A DNA stretch of 14,564 nucleotides. It comes from Candidatus Portiera sp. GTDB lineage: Bacteria > Pseudomonadota > Gammaproteobacteria > CBDBNL01 > JAAOII01. Under the pieces are notes generated by a model. It searched no databases. It saw only the letters and a list, made by a program, of their open reading frames with translations, and was not told the DNA's origin. Shown here piece after piece: positions 14,145 to 14,564 of this stretch. The number at the start of each line of letters is the position of its first letter. Within the stretch, counting starts at the first letter, position 1. The DNA lies in contig JAAOII010000078.1 of NCBI GenBank assembly GCA_015163845.1, positions 1 through 14,564 on the forward strand, read 5' to 3'. The position numbers were made by a program, and so were the translations under genes.

Positions 14145-14564
14145 CTATGCAAGACCCTGTAAAAAATTATTAGCATCTAAGGCCGCCATGCAGCCCATAC
14201 CAGCAGAAGTTATTGCTTGACGATAATGATGGTCAGCTATATCACCAGCAGCAAAGACCCCAGCGACTGAAGTCGCAGTGAAGTTAGCACCTAATTGATT
14301 ATTTAACTTGACATAGCCATTGGAAAACTCCACCTCCTTGCCCAAGAACTCACTGTTAGGTGTATGGCCTATGGCGATAAAGATACCAGCCACATCTAAC
14401 TTACGTTCTTCGCTCTTATTATCACTCTTATGGCTGCTATGGGTGTTCTGCTGGATTGTCGCACCTGTAATACCCGTCTCATTGCCCACATAGGATATCA
14501 TCTGGCTATCCCAAATTATCTCAACCTTGCCGGCATCCACTGCTTTAAATAACTTATCTTGGAG
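14145..14564 (-). CDS. trxB: Thioredoxin reductase, C-terminal part (5' end outside window)
   Basis: FAD-dependent enzyme that reduces thioredoxin with NADPH. The 139 visible residues begin LQDKLFKAM and run to the stop, corresponding to the end of the NADPH domain and the second FAD-binding segment. Diagnostic motifs are LDVAGIFIAIGHTPNSEFL, GVFAAGD, and YRQAITSAGMGCMAALDA, the last nearly identical to E. coli TrxB. The methionine at the complement of 14538-14540 is internal, since homologous residues precede it up to the window edge. A hydrophilic insert, NTHSSHKSDNKSEER, makes one loop longer than in E. coli. The CxxC active site lies in the missing part and cannot be checked. The stop is 3 bp before the Nif3-family gene. 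Confidence 0.95.
   Translation of the reverse strand, partial: LQDKLFKAVDAGKVEIIWDSQMISYVGNETGITGATIQQNTHSSHKSDNKSEERKLDVAGIFIAIGHTPNSEFLGKEVEFSNGYVKLNNQLGANFTATSVAGVFAAGDIADHHYRQAITSAGMGCMAALDANNFLQGLA

Noticed and set aside
14538..14540. Start codon for a short protein at the right edge
   Set aside because: The frame continues to the window end with TrxB-like residues, so this Met is internal to a truncated trxB.

Overview
The window looks like a chromosomal stretch of an AT-rich Gram-negative bacterium, most likely a gammaproteobacterium. The gene order frr-uppS-cdsA-dxr-rseP-bamA-skp-fabZ-lpxA-lpxB is the Pseudomonas-type order of the conserved envelope-biogenesis cluster (in E. coli dxr precedes uppS). 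This is judged from protein motifs and gene order only; no database search was possible, so genus and species are not assigned.

Layout. Positions 1-10785 (+ strand) hold a dense, co-directional cluster: the 3' part of pyrH (UMP kinase), frr (ribosome recycling), uppS (undecaprenyl diphosphate synthesis), cdsA (CDP-diacylglycerol synthesis), dxr (MEP isoprenoid pathway), rseP (site-2 protease), bamA (outer-membrane protein insertion), skp (periplasmic chaperone), fabZ (fatty-acid dehydratase), lpxA and lpxB (lipid A synthesis). Many junctions are tight, including two ATGA overlaps. A near-perfect extended -10 element sits immediately before skp. The usual lpxD between skp and fabZ is absent. 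galE (10809-11825, +) follows lpxB.

Positions 11826-12198 form a convergent intergenic region, most of it filled by a tandem array of 15 complete 20-23 bp units plus a decayed 16th. The array begins inside the last codons of galE. A second, 10-bp tandem repeat covers the end of the opposing gene. On the - strand, read from the right edge, come trxB (3' part of thioredoxin reductase), a Nif3/YbgI-family metal protein, and a DegT/DnrJ/EryC1-family sugar aminotransferase resembling WbpE.

How the genes fit together: uppS, cdsA and dxr feed lipid carriers and phospholipids; fabZ, lpxA and lpxB feed lipid A; bamA, skp and rseP build and survey the outer membrane; galE and the aminotransferase probably supply nucleotide sugars for surface glycans. 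The most unusual items are the patterned minisatellite with stop codons in every forward frame, the tandemly repeated Shine-Dalgarno motif before dxr, the probable leaderless skp transcript, the missing lpxD, and changed conserved residues in UppS and LpxA.
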